Under the pieces are notes generated by a model, which had not been told where the DNA came from, made no database searches, and worked only from the letters and a program-made list of their open reading frames with translations. Shown here piece after piece: positions 7,058-14,372 of a stretch of DNA of 20,330 nucleotides. This DNA comes from GJ-E10 sp035625725 (GTDB taxonomy: Bacteria > Pseudomonadota > Gammaproteobacteria > Burkholderiales > Burkholderiaceae_F), in the NCBI GenBank assembly GCA_035625725.1, contig DASPPB010000040.1:1-20330 (forward strand), given 5' to 3'. A program made the translations under genes and the position numbers. Each line of letters starts with the position of its first letter. Position 1 is the first letter of the stretch.

Positions 7058-7500
7058 ACTCTCACCAACGCAAAGTCTCTTTGATGCACCTCGTGCGGCG
7101 CCTGCTGCCTGCGGCAGTGGCAACGTGCCTGGGCGCCTGCGCAACGCCCGAGCCCACGACCGTGAGCGTGGCCGAACTGCTGCAGCACAAGGCCGAGCAT
7201 TCGCTGGTCGTCGGTTTGCGCGACTACGATGATGGCGCCTTTGAAGCGGCCGAGCGCGCGCTGCACGCGGCGATCTCCGAGGGTCTGCGCGATCCGCGCG
7301 ATACGGCCGTGGCCTACAAGTATCTGGCCTTCATCGCCTGCGCGTTTAATCGGCTGGGCGAGTGCGAGAGCGATTTTCGGTCGGCCTTCACCGCCGACCC
7401 CAATTTCCGGCTCTCGGCCGCCGAGGTCGGCCACCCGATCTGGGGACCCGTCTATCAGAAGGTCGCGGCATCGGCCAATGCCCAGCAAAAGCCCAACTAG
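7054..7500 (+). CDS. TssQ-like T6SS-associated TPR lipoprotein (putative)
   Basis: This is a small protein of 148 residues. The N-terminus has basic residues, a hydrophobic run LLPAAVATCLGAC and a lipobox L-G-A-C, predicting a lipid-anchored, probably outer-membrane protein. The mature part has a helical TPR-like pattern (YDDGAFEAAERALHAAI) followed by VAYKYLAFIACAFNRLGECE, a DPNF block and EVGHPIWGPVYQKV. From memory, the K-Y-L-A-F-I, C-x-x-x-F and GHP-x-WGPV pattern matches the TssQ family of T6SS-associated lipoproteins. The ATG at 7054 overlaps the pseudokinase stop (ATGA), implying translational coupling. An in-frame ATG at 7084 would give a shorter signal peptide. No T6SS structural genes are in view, so the functional link is open. 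The lipoprotein call is firmer than the family name. Confidence 0.72.
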   Translation: MNSHQRKVSLMHLVRRLLPAAVATCLGACATPEPTTVSVAELLQHKAEHSLVVGLRDYDDGAFEAAERALHAAISEGLRDPRDTAVAYKYLAFIACAFNRLGECESDFRSAFTADPNFRLSAAEVGHPIWGPVYQKVAASANAQQKPN

Positions 7501-7625
7501 CGTGCCGGGCATCGGCGGGCCGCATGCCCGAGGGCGCTGCGGCAGTTGCCGCGCGAGTCGATGCTAGTATTGCCGCCCGCTGAGACAATCTCGCAGCCCG
7601 GGCGCACCGGGCAAGGACGGCAGCA
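7501..7625. promoter_or_regulatory. Leader of the yebC-rng gene run
   Basis: This is the 125-base gap between the lipoprotein gene and yebC. It probably holds the promoter of the downstream housekeeping run. AAGGA at 7613-7617 is a good ribosome binding site for the ATG at 7626. TGCTAGTATT near 7562-7571 resembles an extended -10 element, but no matching -35 stands out. The GC-rich inverted segments near 7500-7555 could end the kinase cassette transcript, without a T-run to confirm it. Confidence 0.35.
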
Positions 7626-8348
7626 ATGGCCGGGCATTCGAAATGGGCCAACATCCAGTATCGCAAAGGCCGCCAGGACGCCAAGCGCGGCCAGATCTGG
7701 ACCAAGGTCATTCGCGAGATCACGGTGGCTGCGCGCGCCGGGGCCGATCCGGCGTTTAACCCGAGATTGCGCCTGGCCCTGGAGAAGGCCTCGGCGTCCA
7801 ACGTCCCCAAAGACACGGTCAACAAAGCCGTCGCCCGCGGCAGCGGCAAGCTCGAAGGGGCCCACTACGAGGAGGTCCGCTACGAAGGCTACGGAGTTGG
7901 CGGCGCGGCGGTCATCGTGGATTCCATGACCGACAACCGCACGCGCACGGTTGCCGAAGTGCGCCACGCCTTCAGCAAGCACGGGGGAAACCTGGGCACC
8001 GACGGTTCCGTGGCCTTTCAGTTTCGACACTGCGGTCACTTTATTTTTGCGCCCGGTGCGAGCGAAGAAAAAATCATGGAAGCCGCGCTCGAAGCAGGCG
8101 CCCAGGACGTGACGAGCGATGAGGACGGTTCCATCGAGGTGATCTGCGAGCCGCAGGACTTCGAGGCCGTGCGCAAGGGCCTCGAGCGCGCCGGCCTCAA
8201 GCCGGAGGTGGCCGACGTCACGATGAAGGCGCTCAACGAGGTTGTCTTGGAAGGCGCCGAAGCCGAGAAGATGCGCCACCTCCTCGATGCGCTCGAGGAT
8301 CTGGACGACACGCAGCACGTCTACACCTCGGCCGTGCTCGAGACATGA
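7626..8348 (+). CDS. YebC/PmpR-family translation/transcription factor
   Basis: The 240-residue product matches the family's usual length. It opens with MAGHSKWANIQYRKGRQDAK, the family signature, and continues with LRLALEKASASNVPKDTVNK and YEGYGVGGAAVIVDSMTDNR, all diagnostic. The acidic C-terminal domain ends in LDDTQHVYTSA. Members are cytoplasmic three-domain proteins. They were described first as DNA-binding regulators and more recently as ribosome-associated factors that relieve stalling at proline-rich stretches. The ribosome binding site AAGGA (7613-7617) lies eight bases upstream of the ATG. It is the first gene of the housekeeping run. Its TGA overlaps the ATG of a 19-codon ORF leading into purD. 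It also sits next to a kinase with a long Pro-rich linker, a plausible stalling substrate, although proximity proves nothing. Confidence 0.95.
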   Translation: MAGHSKWANIQYRKGRQDAKRGQIWTKVIREITVAARAGADPAFNPRLRLALEKASASNVPKDTVNKAVARGSGKLEGAHYEEVRYEGYGVGGAAVIVDSMTDNRTRTVAEVRHAFSKHGGNLGTDGSVAFQFRHCGHFIFAPGASEEKIMEAALEAGAQDVTSDEDGSIEVICEPQDFEAVRKGLERAGLKPEVADVTMKALNEVVLEGAEAEKMRHLLDALEDLDDTQHVYTSAVLET

Positions 8349-8404
8349 ACGTCGGCACCGACGCATCGCGCGCGGGTGCGCGCGCCAGCCGCGGGCAGCC
8401 GTGA
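8345..8404 (+). CDS. 19-codon bridging mini-ORF between yebC and purD
   Basis: An ATG at 8345 overlaps the yebC stop as ATGA. The frame runs 19 codons (MNVGTDASRAGARASRGQP) and stops at a TGA (8402-8404) that overlaps the GTG start of purD as GTGA. The ORF therefore fills the yebC-purD gap exactly and could pass ribosomes from one gene to the next. The peptide itself has no recognisable function. purD has no good ribosome binding site, which fits coupling. This could be chance in GC-rich DNA. Confidence 0.4.
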   Translation: MNVGTDASRAGARASRGQP

Positions 8405-9675
8405 AAGTCCTGGTCATCGGCTCCGGCGGCCGCGAACACGCACTGGCCTGGAAGCTCGCACAGTCCGCACGCGTGCAGCGGGTGTATCTGGCTCCCGGCA
8501 ACGGCGGCACCGCCGCCAACGATGCGTACCGCAACGTCGCGCTCAAGGAGCAGCAGGAGCTCATCGACTTTGCGCGCACGGAGCACATCGAGCTCACGGT
8601 CGTCGGACCGGAGGCGCCCTTGGCCGCGGGCATCGTCGATGCCTTTCGGGCGGCGGGTCTGCGGATTTTCGGACCGACCCGCGCCGCGGCCCAGCTCGAA
8701 TGGTCCAAGGACTACGCCAAGGCCTTCATGCTGCGGCACGCGATCCCGACGGCGGGCTACCGCAGTTTTGGCGACGCGGCAGCCGCGCACGACTACGTGC
8801 GCGAACGCGGCGCCCCGATCGTCGTCAAGGCTGACGGACTGGCCGCCGGCAAGGGCGTGGTGGTCGCGCAAAGCATCGAGCAGGCCCACGGCGCCATCGA
8901 CGCGATGTTGGGCCAAGGGCGCCTCGGGGCCGCGGGCGCGCGCGTGATCATCGAGGATTTTTTGGAAGGCGAGGAGGCCTCCTTCATCGTCATGTGCGAC
9001 GGCCGGCACACGCTGCCGCTGGCAACCTCGCAGGACCACAAGCGACTGCTCGATGCGGACCAGGGTCCGAACACGGGCGGCATGGGCGCGTACTCGCCCG
9101 CACCGGTCGTCACGCCGGAAGTGCACGCGCGCGTGATGCGCGAGATCATCGACCCGACGATCGCCGGTCTGGCGGCCGAGGGTATCGAGTACACGGGCTT
9201 TTTGTATGCCGGACTCATGATCGGCCGCGACGGCCAGCCGCGCACGCTCGAATTTAACTGCCGCCTCGGCGACCCCGAAACCGAGCCCATTTTGCTTCGC
9301 ATGAAATCCGACCTCGCCCTGCTGATCGAGGAGGCCGTCGAGGGCCGGCTGGACCGCGCCCAGGTGGACTGGGATCGACGCCCTGCGCTGGGCGTGGTGC
9401 TCGCCGCCCAGGGCTATCCCCAGCAACCGCGCTCGGACGACGAGATTTCGGGTCTGCCGCGCGACGCGGAAGACACCGTGGTCTTTCATGCGGGCACACG
9501 CCAGGTCGACGGTCGGCTGCTCACGAGCGGAGGGCGCGTTTTGTGCGTCACCTGCCTCGGAGCGAATCTGCAGGCGGCACGGCGCCGCGCATACGAGGCG
9601 GTGGCGCAGATCCGATTCGATGGCATGCAGTTTCGCACGGACATCGGCAACCGCGCCCTGCCCTCGGCCCGCTAG
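8401..9675 (+). CDS. purD: Phosphoribosylamine-glycine ligase (GAR synthetase)
   Basis: The 424-residue ATP-grasp enzyme has the standard length. Visible motifs are GSGGREHALAWKL (from residue 7), PGNGGTA (32-38), the ATP-grasp lysine and glycine loop VVKADGLAAGKGVVV, the block DHKRLLDADQGPNTGGMGAY, and the metal-binding segment EFNCRLGDPETEPILLRM. It joins glycine to 5-phosphoribosylamine in step two of cytosolic purine synthesis. The start is GTG 8401, since the conserved VKVLVIGSGG begins right there and no in-frame ATG is nearby. The preceding mini-ORF ends on this codon with a GTGA overlap. Some bacteria pair purD with purH; here it is followed by hemF, as in Burkholderiales. Confidence 0.97.
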   Translation: MKVLVIGSGGREHALAWKLAQSARVQRVYLAPGNGGTAANDAYRNVALKEQQELIDFARTEHIELTVVGPEAPLAAGIVDAFRAAGLRIFGPTRAAAQLEWSKDYAKAFMLRHAIPTAGYRSFGDAAAAHDYVRERGAPIVVKADGLAAGKGVVVAQSIEQAHGAIDAMLGQGRLGAAGARVIIEDFLEGEEASFIVMCDGRHTLPLATSQDHKRLLDADQGPNTGGMGAYSPAPVVTPEVHARVMREIIDPTIAGLAAEGIEYTGFLYAGLMIGRDGQPRTLEFNCRLGDPETEPILLRMKSDLALLIEEAVEGRLDRAQVDWDRRPALGVVLAAQGYPQQPRSDDEISGLPRDAEDTVVFHAGTRQVDGRLLTSGGRVLCVTCLGANLQAARRRAYEAVAQIRFDGMQFRTDIGNRALPSAR

Positions 9676-9744
9676 AGCTTTGCGCGCACCGGACCCACGC
9701 TGCCGCCTCGAGATTCCAACGGTCCACAACTGGTTGAACGCGCC

Positions 9745-10686
9745 ATGCAAGAGGCCATCGACACCGCACCGATCCAGACGTACCTGCTCGAATTGCAAAG
9801 CCGCATCGTGCGCGATCTGGAGGGTCTCGATGGGGCGCGCTTTCACGCGAGCCCCTGGGAGCGGCCCGCGGGCGGCGCGCTGCGCGGCAGCGGAACGACC
9901 TTCATCCTGGAAGAGGGCCGGCTATTTGAGCGCGCCGGCGTGGCGTTTTCGCAGGTTGCCGGCGATCGCCTGCCGCCATCGGCCAGCGCAGCCCATCCGG
10001 AAGTCGCGGGCTGCGGGTTTGATGCGCTGGGTGTCTCTTTGGTGCTGCACCCGCGCAATCCGTATGTGCCGACGGTGCACATGAATGTGCGCTTTTTTCA
10101 CGCCCGCACGAGCGCCGAACCGTCGCCCGCGCGTGCGAACTGGTGGTTCGGCGGGGGCATGGACCTCACGCCCTACTACGGCTTCGAGCCCGACGCGCGC
10201 CATTTTCACACCTGCTGCCGCGATGCGCTGGCGCCCTTTGGCCCGGAGTACTACCCGCGCTTCAAGCGCTGGTGCGACGAGTATTTTTATCTCAAGCACC
10301 GGGGCGAGGCGCGCGGCATCGGGGGAATCTTTTTTGACGATTTCAACGAACTCGGTGCCGAACGCTCCTTTGGGCTGCTGCGCTCGGTGGGCGATCATTT
10401 CTTGCCCGCGTACACGCCCATCGTCGAGCGCCGGCGCGCGCTGGCCTACGGCGAGCGCGAACGCGAATTCCAGGCGCTGCGGCGCGGCCGGTACGTCGAA
10501 TTCAATCTCGTCTACGACCGTGGAACGCTCTTTGGCCTGCAGTCGGGCGGCCGGGCCGAATCGATCCTGATGTCGCTGCCGCCCGTGGTGCGCTGGCGCA
10601 ACGAATGGACGCCGGCGCCAGGATCCGAGGAGGCACGCCTGTTCACCGATTTCTTGCCCCCGCGCGACTGGATCTCGGCCGCATGA
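9745..10686 (+). CDS. hemF: Oxygen-dependent coproporphyrinogen III oxidase
   Basis: The 313-residue product fits the aerobic HemF family. It carries the signatures NPYVPTVHMNVRFF, WWFGGGMDLTPYY, FKRWCDEYFYLKHRGE followed by RGIGGIFFDDF, and near the C-terminus EFNLVYDRGTLFGLQSGGR followed by ESILMSLPP. It converts coproporphyrinogen III to protoporphyrinogen IX with O2 in haem synthesis and is cytosolic and dimeric. The ATG at 9745 is chosen from the family alignment; the upstream bases show no clear ribosome binding site. It lies 69 bases after purD and overlaps the nadD start by the ATGA at 10683-10686. Its presence indicates growth with oxygen. No anaerobic HemN is in the window. Confidence 0.97.
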   Translation: MQEAIDTAPIQTYLLELQSRIVRDLEGLDGARFHASPWERPAGGALRGSGTTFILEEGRLFERAGVAFSQVAGDRLPPSASAAHPEVAGCGFDALGVSLVLHPRNPYVPTVHMNVRFFHARTSAEPSPARANWWFGGGMDLTPYYGFEPDARHFHTCCRDALAPFGPEYYPRFKRWCDEYFYLKHRGEARGIGGIFFDDFNELGAERSFGLLRSVGDHFLPAYTPIVERRRALAYGEREREFQALRRGRYVEFNLVYDRGTLFGLQSGGRAESILMSLPPVVRWRNEWTPAPGSEEARLFTDFLPPRDWISAA

Positions 10687-11348
10687 GCGAGGCCCCGGGC
10701 GCTGCGTTGGGCTTGCTGGGTGGCTCCTTCGATCCGGTGCACGCGGGGCATCTGCAGTTGGCGGCCGACGCGCAGGCGCAGCTGCCGCTTGCCGAACTTC
10801 GCTTCGTGCCCGCAGGCCAGCCCTGGCAGAAAGGCGCGATCACGCCCGCGGCCCAACGCGTGCAGATGCTGCGCCTTGCGCTGGGCGCGCAGGCGCACTG
10901 GCAGGTGGACATGCGTGAAATCGAGCGCACGGGGCCCAGCTACACCGTCGATACGCTGCGCGCGCTTCGCGACGAAGTCGGGGCGCAGCGCCCGCTGGTG
11001 TGGATCATGGGCTTCGATCAGCTGCGCCAGCTCACGACCTGGCACCGATGGGAAGAGTTGATCGATCTGGCCCATGTGGCCTATGCGCGGCGTGCCGGCT
11101 CCGCGACCCAGCTCGATGCCCTCATGAACCGCTACGTGGAGCGTCATCGCGGAACGAGCGCCGATTTGCGCTCCCGGGCCTGCGGCACGTTGATCGAATT
11201 TGCCATGCAGCCCGTGGAGTGCTCCGCCACCCAGATCCGCCGGTGGCTTGCCGCGGGCGAGCAGGAGCGCGCGGCGCGATTTTTGCCTCCCGCGGTGCTC
11301 GCGTACATTGCCGAGCACCACCTGTATCTGCCGCCACATGGAAAATAG
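10683..11348 (+). CDS. nadD: Nicotinate-nucleotide adenylyltransferase
   Basis: The 221-residue product has the nucleotidyltransferase opening GLLGGSFDPVHAGHLQLA, containing the HxGH ATP-binding motif (HAGH). The C-terminal block is CSATQIRRWL, the family's SSTxIR-type motif, and the ending HHLY is typical. NadD adenylates nicotinate mononucleotide to deamido-NAD in the cytosol. The start is ATG 10683 inside the hemF stop (ATGA). Its last 11 bases overlap the start of rsfS, so hemF, nadD and rsfS look translationally coupled. The nadD-rsfS-rlmH order is widespread in proteobacteria, which supports the call. Confidence 0.96.
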   Translation: MSEAPGAALGLLGGSFDPVHAGHLQLAADAQAQLPLAELRFVPAGQPWQKGAITPAAQRVQMLRLALGAQAHWQVDMREIERTGPSYTVDTLRALRDEVGAQRPLVWIMGFDQLRQLTTWHRWEELIDLAHVAYARRAGSATQLDALMNRYVERHRGTSADLRSRACGTLIEFAMQPVECSATQIRRWLAAGEQERAARFLPPAVLAYIAEHHLYLPPHGK

Positions 11349-11730
11349 AAAGCTCCAGCGTCTGGTCATCGACGCCCTCGAGGACGTCAAAGCGCAGGAC
11401 ATCCAGGTCTTTAACACGAGCCGGCTCTCGGATCTTTTCGACCGCGTGGTCATCGCCAGCGGAACCTCGAACCGGCACACGCGGGCGCTTGCGGCCAACG
11501 TCGCCGAAAAGGTCAAGCACGCGGGCGGCACCGTCGTGAGCGTCGAAGGCGAGGAAAGCGGCGAGTGGGTGCTCGTGGATCTGGGCGACGTCGTGGTGCA
11601 CATCATGCAGCCGGCCACGCGCGCCTACTACGCCCTCGAGGAAATCTGGGGCGGACGGCCCGTAAACGTCAAGCTGCGCACGCCCGCGGCGCCCGCCACC
11701 CGGCGCGCCGCCCGCGCGCGCAGCCGCTAG
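11338..11730 (+). CDS. rsfS: Ribosome silencing factor RsfS
   Basis: The 130-residue product belongs to the RsfS (formerly Iojap/YbeB) family. It shows DIQVFNTSRLSDLFDRVVIA, the block GTSNRHTRALAANV, and VDLGDVVVHIMQPATRAYYA followed by LEEIWGG, the family core. It binds ribosomal protein uL14 (L14) and blocks joining of the ribosomal subunits when nutrients run out. The start is ATG 11338, within the end of nadD. The C-terminus carries a short Arg/Ala-rich tail (ATRRAARARSR) beyond the core domain, which could add rRNA contacts, although this is inference. rlmH starts 10 bases downstream. Confidence 0.95.
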   Translation: MENRKLQRLVIDALEDVKAQDIQVFNTSRLSDLFDRVVIASGTSNRHTRALAANVAEKVKHAGGTVVSVEGEESGEWVLVDLGDVVVHIMQPATRAYYALEEIWGGRPVNVKLRTPAAPATRRAARARSR

Positions 11731-11740
11731 TTGCACCGGC

Positions 11741-12208
11741 ATGAAAATCTGCATCGCCGCCGTCGGGCAGCGCATGCCCTCGTGGGCCGAGGAGGCGATC
11801 GGCGAGTTCCTCGCCCGGCTTCCCAGGGACTTCCAGATCGAACTGCGCGCGGTCAAAGCCGAGACGCGCAAAGGTCAGCCCGTGGCGCGCACGCGCGCCA
11901 CGGAAGCTTCGCGTCTTGCGGCCGTGCTGCCCGCGGACTCTTTTGTCATTGCCTTGGACGAAAAGGGCCGGGATTGGACCAGCGCCCAATTTGCCGCGTC
12001 GCTGTCGGCCTGGCGCGACGCCGGCCGGCCGCCGGCCTTCGTTTTGGGGGGTGCCGACGGCCTGGATCCGCAGTTCATGGAGCGCGCCGCGCTGCGTTTG
12101 CGCCTCTCGAGCATGACGCTGCCCCACGCCCTGGCGCGGGTAGTATTGGTCGAACAGCTCTACCGCGCCTGGTCGATCCTCTCGGCGCACCCGTACCACC
12201 GCAGCTAA
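11741..12208 (+). CDS. rlmH: 23S rRNA pseudouridine(1915) N3-methyltransferase RlmH
   Basis: The 155-residue product matches the RlmH/YbeA length and SPOUT fold. It has FVIALDEKGRDWTSAQFA, the SAM-pocket glycine block FVLGGADGLDP, and the C-terminal knot SMTLPHALARVVLVEQLYRA, ending ILSAHPYHRS. The C-terminal YHR is the hallmark of the family. It methylates pseudouridine 1915 in helix 69 of 23S rRNA on assembled 70S ribosomes. It follows rsfS by 10 bases, a normal arrangement in this group. Confidence 0.97.
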   Translation: MKICIAAVGQRMPSWAEEAIGEFLARLPRDFQIELRAVKAETRKGQPVARTRATEASRLAAVLPADSFVIALDEKGRDWTSAQFAASLSAWRDAGRPPAFVLGGADGLDPQFMERAALRLRLSSMTLPHALARVVLVEQLYRAWSILSAHPYHRS

Positions 12209-12246
12209 AGTGCGCGAGCGCCGTTAGAATCGCCCCGGATCCGATC

Positions 12247-12867
12247 ATGGCCGACTTTTATCTTGCCTCCCACAGCGCCCGGCGCCGCGAACTGCTGCGC
12301 CAGATCGGCGCGCGCTTCGAGACGCTGCTGCTGCGCGTGGTGCCCCCGCGCGGCCCGGAGGTGCGCGAGCAGCGCCATGAGGGCGAGGCGACCGTGGACT
12401 TTGCCGTGCGCGTGGCGCGCGAAAAGGCCGAGCAAGGCATGCAGGCCCTGGTTTCGCGCTCGCTCATCTCACGGCCCGTGCTCAGCGCCGACACCATCGT
12501 CACGGTCGACGGCGACATTCTGGGCAAGCCCCAGGACGCCGAGCAGGCGGCCGAATTTCTCCAGCGTCTTTCGGGGCGCACCCACGAGGTGCTGACCGCG
12601 GTCGCGCTGGCGGTTCCCACCGGTCGCACGAGCAATATGTGGACGAGCCTCTCCACAACGCGCGTGACGATGCGAACCCTGGATTCGGGCGAGATTGCAC
12701 GCTATTGCGCAAGCGGCGAGCCCTTCGACAAGGCCGGGGGCTATGCGATCCAGGGGCGCGCGGCCATCTTCATCGAACGCATCGAGGGAAGCTACTCCGG
12801 GGTGGTGGGCCTTCCTCTAGCCGAAACGGCGGCACTGCTCCTGCGCGCCGGCGTACGCCTGCTCTAG
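12247..12867 (+). CDS. Maf-family nucleoside triphosphate pyrophosphatase (YhdE type)
   Basis: The 206-residue product shows the Maf/HAM1-like motifs in order: LASHSARRRELLRQIG near the N-terminus, LSADTIVTVDG with the catalytic Asp, KPQDAEQAAEFLQRLSGRTH, and DKAGGYAIQGRAAIFIERIE followed by SYSGVVGLPL. The DKAGGYAIQG-to-GLPL form fits the dTTP/UTP pyrophosphatase subgroup. It hydrolyses non-canonical or excess nucleotides and is linked to cell division in some bacteria. The start is ATG 12247, 38 bases after rlmH. The region between about residues 35 and 65 looks slightly longer and more variable than I expect, which is not alarming. Confidence 0.93.
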   Translation: MADFYLASHSARRRELLRQIGARFETLLLRVVPPRGPEVREQRHEGEATVDFAVRVAREKAEQGMQALVSRSLISRPVLSADTIVTVDGDILGKPQDAEQAAEFLQRLSGRTHEVLTAVALAVPTGRTSNMWTSLSTTRVTMRTLDSGEIARYCASGEPFDKAGGYAIQGRAAIFIERIEGSYSGVVGLPLAETAALLLRAGVRLL

Positions 12868-12882
12868 GGCCCCGCGCACACC

Positions 12883-12900
12883 GGGGCGAAGCCTCGCCCC
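12883..12900 (+). promoter_or_regulatory. GC-rich hairpin just upstream of the rng start
   Basis: GGGGCGA (12883-12889) and TCGCCCC (12894-12900) form a perfect 7-base stem with a 4-base loop. It ends 11 bases before the rng ATG and occupies the ribosome binding site region, where no Shine-Dalgarno sequence is otherwise visible. It has no T-run, so it is more likely to affect rng translation or mRNA stability than to terminate transcription. Confidence 0.5.
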
Positions 12901-12911
12901 GCACCCCGCCC

Positions 12912-14372
12912 ATGTCCGCCGAAGACATACTGATCAACATCACGCCGCAGGAGACGCGCGTAGCCTTGCTTCTGGCCGGCGTGGTCCAGGAACTGCATGT
13001 CGAACGCACGGCGACCCGCGGCCTGGTGGGCAACGTGTATGTGGGGCGCGTCGCACGCGTCTTGCCGGGCATGCAATCGGCGTTCGTCGACGTGGGTCTC
13101 GAGCGCGCGGCGTTTTTGCACATCGCCGACATCTGGGAGACCCGCCAGTACACGAGCGAGAAGCCGCCCATCGAGCACCTTGTCCACGAGGGCGATGCGC
13201 TCGTCGTCCAGGTCATCAAGGATCCGATCGGCACCAAGGGAGCGCGGCTCTCCACCCAGATCAGCCTGGCGGGACGAAACCTCGTATTTTTGCCGCAGGA
13301 GTCGCACATCGGGGTCTCGCAGCGCATCGAGGACGAGGCCGAGCGCGCGCAGTTGCGCGAGCTGCTTACGCGGCTCGTGTCCCCCGAGGAGCCCGGCGGC
13401 TTCATCGTCCGCACGAGCGCGGAGGACGCCACCGCCGAGGATCTCCGAAACGACATCGAATACCTGCGCAAGCGCTGGACCCAGATCCGCGGTGCGAGCG
13501 CGCAGTGGGCGCCGCCCGCGCTGCTCTACCAGGAGCTGTCCCTGGCGCAGCGTGTGCTGCGCGACCTCGTGACCGAGCAGACCGAGTCGGTCCAGATCGA
13601 TTCGCGCGAGAACTTCGCGGCGCTGCAAACCTTTGCGGCGCAGTTCGTCCCGGGGGTCGAGTCCAAGCTGGTGCACTACACCGGGGAGCGCCCCTTGTTT
13701 GACCTGCACATGATCGACGACGAGATTGAAAAAGCGCTCGCGCGACGCGTCGATCTCAAGAGCGGCGGCTACCTCGTCATCGACCAGACCGAGGCCATGA
13801 CAACAGTCGACGTCAACACGGGGGCGTTCGTCGGCAAGCGCAACTTCGACGACACGATCTTCAAGACGAACCTCGAGGCCGCGCATTCCATCGCGCGCCA
13901 GCTGCGCCTGCGCAACCTGGGCGGCATCATCGTCGTCGATTTCATCGACATGGAGAACTCGGAGCACCGCGACGCGGTCCTGGCCGAGTTTCGTCGCGCG
14001 CTCGCGCGTGATCGGACCCGCATGACGGTGAGCGAGTTCACCCAGCTGGGTCTGGTCGAGATGACCCGCAAGCGCACGCGCGAATCGCTGGCGCACGTGC
14101 TGTGCGAACCCTGCCCCGTGTGCGCGGGCCGCGGCGAGCTCAAAACCGCGCGCACCGTGTGCTACGAAATTCTGCGCGAGATTCTGCGCGAAGCCCGCCA
14201 GTTCGGGGACGCGCGCGAGTTTCGCATCCTGGGCTCGCAGAAAGTGATCGATCTGTTCCTCGAAGAGGAATCGCAGTCCCTCGCGATGCTCTCAGACTTC
14301 ATCGGCAAGCCCATCTCGATGCAAGTCGAGACGCTCTATCACCAGGAGCAATACGACGTCGTGCTTATGTAG
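12912..14372 (+). CDS. rng: Ribonuclease G (RNase E/G family)
   Basis: The 486-residue product has the length of RNase G and lacks the long C-terminal scaffold of RNase E. It opens with EDILINITPQETRVALL and an S1-type RNA-binding domain (about 37-120). The catalytic block DQTEAMTTVDVNTGAFVG holds Asp300, and VVDFIDM holds Asp343 and Asp346. The zinc-link CPVC (Cys401, Cys404) joins the dimer. It is a 5'-end-sensing endonuclease that matures the 5' end of 16S rRNA and cleaves mRNA in the cytosol. The start is ATG 12912, 44 bases after maf. A hairpin lies immediately upstream. It is the last gene of the conserved run. The C-terminus ending in YDVVLM is typical. Confidence 0.96.
   Translation: MSAEDILINITPQETRVALLLAGVVQELHVERTATRGLVGNVYVGRVARVLPGMQSAFVDVGLERAAFLHIADIWETRQYTSEKPPIEHLVHEGDALVVQVIKDPIGTKGARLSTQISLAGRNLVFLPQESHIGVSQRIEDEAERAQLRELLTRLVSPEEPGGFIVRTSAEDATAEDLRNDIEYLRKRWTQIRGASAQWAPPALLYQELSLAQRVLRDLVTEQTESVQIDSRENFAALQTFAAQFVPGVESKLVHYTGERPLFDLHMIDDEIEKALARRVDLKSGGYLVIDQTEAMTTVDVNTGAFVGKRNFDDTIFKTNLEAAHSIARQLRLRNLGGIIVVDFIDMENSEHRDAVLAEFRRALARDRTRMTVSEFTQLGLVEMTRKRTRESLAHVLCEPCPVCAGRGELKTARTVCYEILREILREARQFGDAREFRILGSQKVIDLFLEEESQSLAMLSDFIGKPISMQVETLYHQEQYDVVLM

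Noticed and set aside
8233..9846. A 537-codon minus-strand frame opposite purD
   Set aside because: PurD motifs on the plus strand are unambiguous; this is a GC-driven shadow.
12864..14096. A 410-codon minus-strand frame opposite rng
   Set aside because: RNase G catalytic and zinc-link motifs fix the plus strand as coding.
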